This document shows positions 61,199-64,000 of a stretch of 64,000 nt of DNA, piece after piece (positions within the stretch are counted from its first letter, which is position 1; every line of letters starts with the position of its first letter). The position numbers and the translations under genes were made by a program. The notes beneath the pieces were generated by a model. The model searched no databases. It had not been told where the DNA came from and saw nothing but the letters and a program-made list of their open reading frames with translations. The stretch covers positions 7,813,001 through 7,877,000 of the forward strand of contig JAWUZG010000056.1 of the NCBI GenBank assembly GCA_036785705.1, in the 5' to 3' direction. The stretch is from Acanthornis magna (Eukaryota > Chordata > Aves > Passeriformes > Acanthizidae).

Positions 61199-64000
61199 AT
61201 CCAGCTTTATTTTATCCAGATTGCTGTTTAAGAACAATTCAGATAGAGCAGAGCAAAAAGTAGATTATTGCCCAATTCACTGGTAAAATTGAGAAACTTG
61301 GGGTAATCATTTTGACCAATGATGATCTCCTTACATAAAGGGTAGAGTAGTAAACCTGGAATATTTAAGGGGTCTGCACCTATTTGGGAAGGATGCATTT
61401 AGGGTATTAATATTAATATAATCTAGTGATAAGAAAGTTACTGCATTGTACAACCAAGAAGAGACCGCAAGCTGTGTGGTTTTAGTTGTTTTTCTAATAT
61501 GAACTTTTTAAGTATTCATGTTGTAGCTTCTGCTAAAGGAGAGGATGAGAAAGGAGCTGGGGAAGAGCTGAAGTAGTTCCTGCATTAGGTCTGTTTTCCA
61601 ACAGTTCCAGCATGAAGGAGAGTTGATGGTGGGTTCTGGTTCTGGGTTTGCTGTGCCTGCTGGGGACGGATGCCTGGCATCACCCTGCCACCTGTCATTA
61701 GGGAACGTAACTTTTGCACTGAAATCTGCTCATCCACTCAGTCCAAGCTTTTGTCAATAGGATTTTCAGTCCTGCCTTTTGTCAGTGGGTTTTAGGGTTA
61801 TGAAGTATGGAATATGACTTTATCTTGGAAAGGAAACATAAGAGGGTTTTTTCTGCTGTACTCAGGGTTACACTGAGCATCTAAGCACTTTCTTCTGTTA
61901 AGGTTTAATCAAATGGGATTCACAACAGGCTAAACCTCACTCTAGGAAAGACCTCAAGGCTACAACCCTGATTTCTTGCCTCTGACTCAGTTTTGCTGTT
62001 AAATCTTAGTGCAATGGCCATTGGTTTTGTTGGGGTTTCTTTTCTCCTTTGACGTCTGCTTTTGTAATATATGTTTGTGTCTTCATGATGTTTTAAGGAA
62101 AAAATTCTCATTACCCACAAAAAAGGCAGGCAGAAACTACTGTGTAATGCTGACTATGAGCAAGCTTAATGCTAATTGACACCTAGTCAAAAGAAAGGGA
62201 TGAAAGCCTCCATGAAAATTTGTCAACACCTCTTGAGGCTGCAATATCCCAAAGACTTGCTAAAAACTCACCATATACAAGTATAAATTACTTGCCAAAA
62301 GATTCTGGATGAAGCAAAACAAGCCGTAAAATATTCACTGACAGTTCACAAACAGAATGAGAGGCTAAATTTGTGCGCTGTAAATTCACTATAATTTGTT
62401 TACTCAGCTTCAGCCAGTTTATAGGTTATGCTGGAAATCTGCCAGGTCCTGGTACAGCTGAGGCTCAGTAATTCAAGAAGAAACCTTGTTACCACTTATG
62501 ATAAGAGGTTCTCAGTACTCCTCATGATGGAAAGTCAAATGAAATGAAAGTAGATCTTGATATGCTCCACACTGAATTTCAATACTACTTGTGGGCAATT
62601 AGGTCAAAACACTGTCGGTGGATGTGTGCCGCCAGTAGGGTCTGTGGGCCAGGCTGAGGAGCAGTGCCGTGTGCCAAACACCAATGTCCAGGAAAAAACC
62701 ATGACTCCCACCCAGAAAACACAGAGGCAAGAGCCTGGTAACAAGGAATGGCCTGGGATGTTTCCAAGAAGATTATGAAGGGCCTCATGACTCGAGAAAA
62801 CTATGACCACAAACTGTTGAGAAATTTCCCTTTATGCCCTTGAATCATGCCCAGCTTCTGCACGTGCTGGAGAACAGATTGCTGGTAATTCAACAGAGGG
62901 CAGCAATGGAAAATGACCCTTTGAGATTCCATGCTCTGTGTATTTTGCAAACAATAAACAGGCTCAGGGTAAATAAAACATAAAAAGACCAGAGCAGAAC
63001 CAACCATAAATAGATCCTTTAGGAGTAATCCTCCAAAAGCAGAACATTCAGGCAATGGTATAACTTAGAAAATGTCAGTGTAAATATTCTTTTCTGCTTA
63101 TCCTCAGCCTTAAGCAAATCTTCTGCTAAAAGAGCGGGGCCACAAATCAAATTGCCTGTGGGGCACTTGGAAGCCCAGAGGTTCAGTATCATGCTATTGC
63201 ACGAAAAATACCATGTGGAAAAGACTGTTCACTTTCCATTGTCTGTGCAAGAGAAAAGAAGAGAGCATATTCACAGCAATGAGAAACAGAAACTTAGTAT
63301 TTAACATCTGTGCACAGTAATAATTGAAAAGGGTGTTAACACAGATGCCCAGCTGATGCAGCCTCTGTACCTCTGATGGGTTTAGTGGCCACTTGCTGAG
63401 GAGCAACCTCAGCGCTCTTGCCATGCCCTGAAAAATCCAATATTTTCAATGAAACAATGTCCTTTGGTTTTTGAAAATAAATTAAGTTCATTCTATCAAT
63501 CTGATACATTTTAATCTGATAAAATTAAAAAAACAACACTTCTGTGACTAAAACCCAGGTTTTTAGGGTTAAACAATTTTCTGTGAGTCAGCTAAGAGTA
63601 ATCTCCTGCTACAATCAGAGCTCTGGATAATGGTTATATTTCAGACGTACATTATGTGCACTTTAAGCAGATAAGTGTTAAAAAACGAAGTTGAAATAGT
63701 CTTCTTTTGAGCTGTGCTAATACAGAATGGGAAGGATAGTCTAACTGTGAAGCTTGAACAAAGGGGGGAAAGAGATCATTGAAAAAACTTAATTCTGAAA
63801 TGGTAAGTGTGTATGAGGGACACAGGAAGACAGAATTATTACTGTGTCCAAGCACTTCGTGCCCTGCAGAAGCAAAGAGGGTAATTTGGATCCATTTTCA
63901 TTTACCAATCATGCCTTTTGAAGTGATGGAGTTTGGCAAGGGAGTTTATGACTTGTTTAACAATTACTAAATGAGCTTTTCTGTTAAAAAATCAAGCTGA
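61199..64000. other. Non-coding DNA, no gene seen
   Basis: Unique sequence, mostly AT-rich, with a slightly GC-richer patch at about 61550-61700. Open frames are at most 84 codons and overlap one another, for example four between 62557 and 63055. None resembles a known protein. No repeat is recognised before the end of the window. Confidence 0.5.

Overview
The window looks like non-coding DNA from a bird genome. The main evidence is a set of 5'-truncated CR1-type LINE fragments that share the avian CR1 3' end (a 'CCTTCCAAC' block followed by 'ATTCTGTGATTCT' or a close variant). Composition is also AT-rich on average, with scattered GC-richer islands and no bacterial or organellar gene organisation. 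I cannot name the species or chromosome from the sequence. Assignment to a bird rests on recognising CR1, not on a database search.

I find no protein-coding gene. The longest open frames (about 130-175 codons) lie in GC-rich islands where stop codons are rare. They often overlap open frames on the opposite strand and match no protein family I recognise. I find no convincing exon with splice sites, no tRNA or rRNA gene, no CRISPR array and no operon structure. The window is most simply an intergenic gene desert or the interior of a very long intron.

Layout: 1-11 kb is AT-rich unique sequence with small GC-richer patches. At 11.3 kb there is a canonical G-quadruplex motif and at 11.76 kb a TA/TG microsatellite. 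A degenerate minisatellite of about 40-45 bp units lies at 16.2 kb. 16.4-27.7 kb is repeat-poor sequence, part of which (19.8-20.5 kb) resembles conserved non-coding DNA. CR1 remnants lie at 27.8 kb (minus strand) and at 28.5, 37.5, 42.9-43.3 and 60.9-61.2 kb (plus strand). A local direct duplication of about 80 bp, with copies 435 bp apart, lies at 44.9 and 45.3 kb. A GC-rich block ending in an A-rich tract lies at 53.6-54.3 kb. A pair of identical homeodomain-type sites lies at 55.2 kb. Very old, partly palindromic interspersed repeats occur at 10.1, 15.8, 22.4, 26.4, 53.0, 57.4, 58.7 and 59.3 kb.

I do not see a new coding system. The most distinctive sequence-level observations are the local duplication at 44.9/45.3 kb, the 16.2 kb minisatellite, the two G-quadruplex motifs, the hairpin-like dyads and a few candidate regulatory elements.
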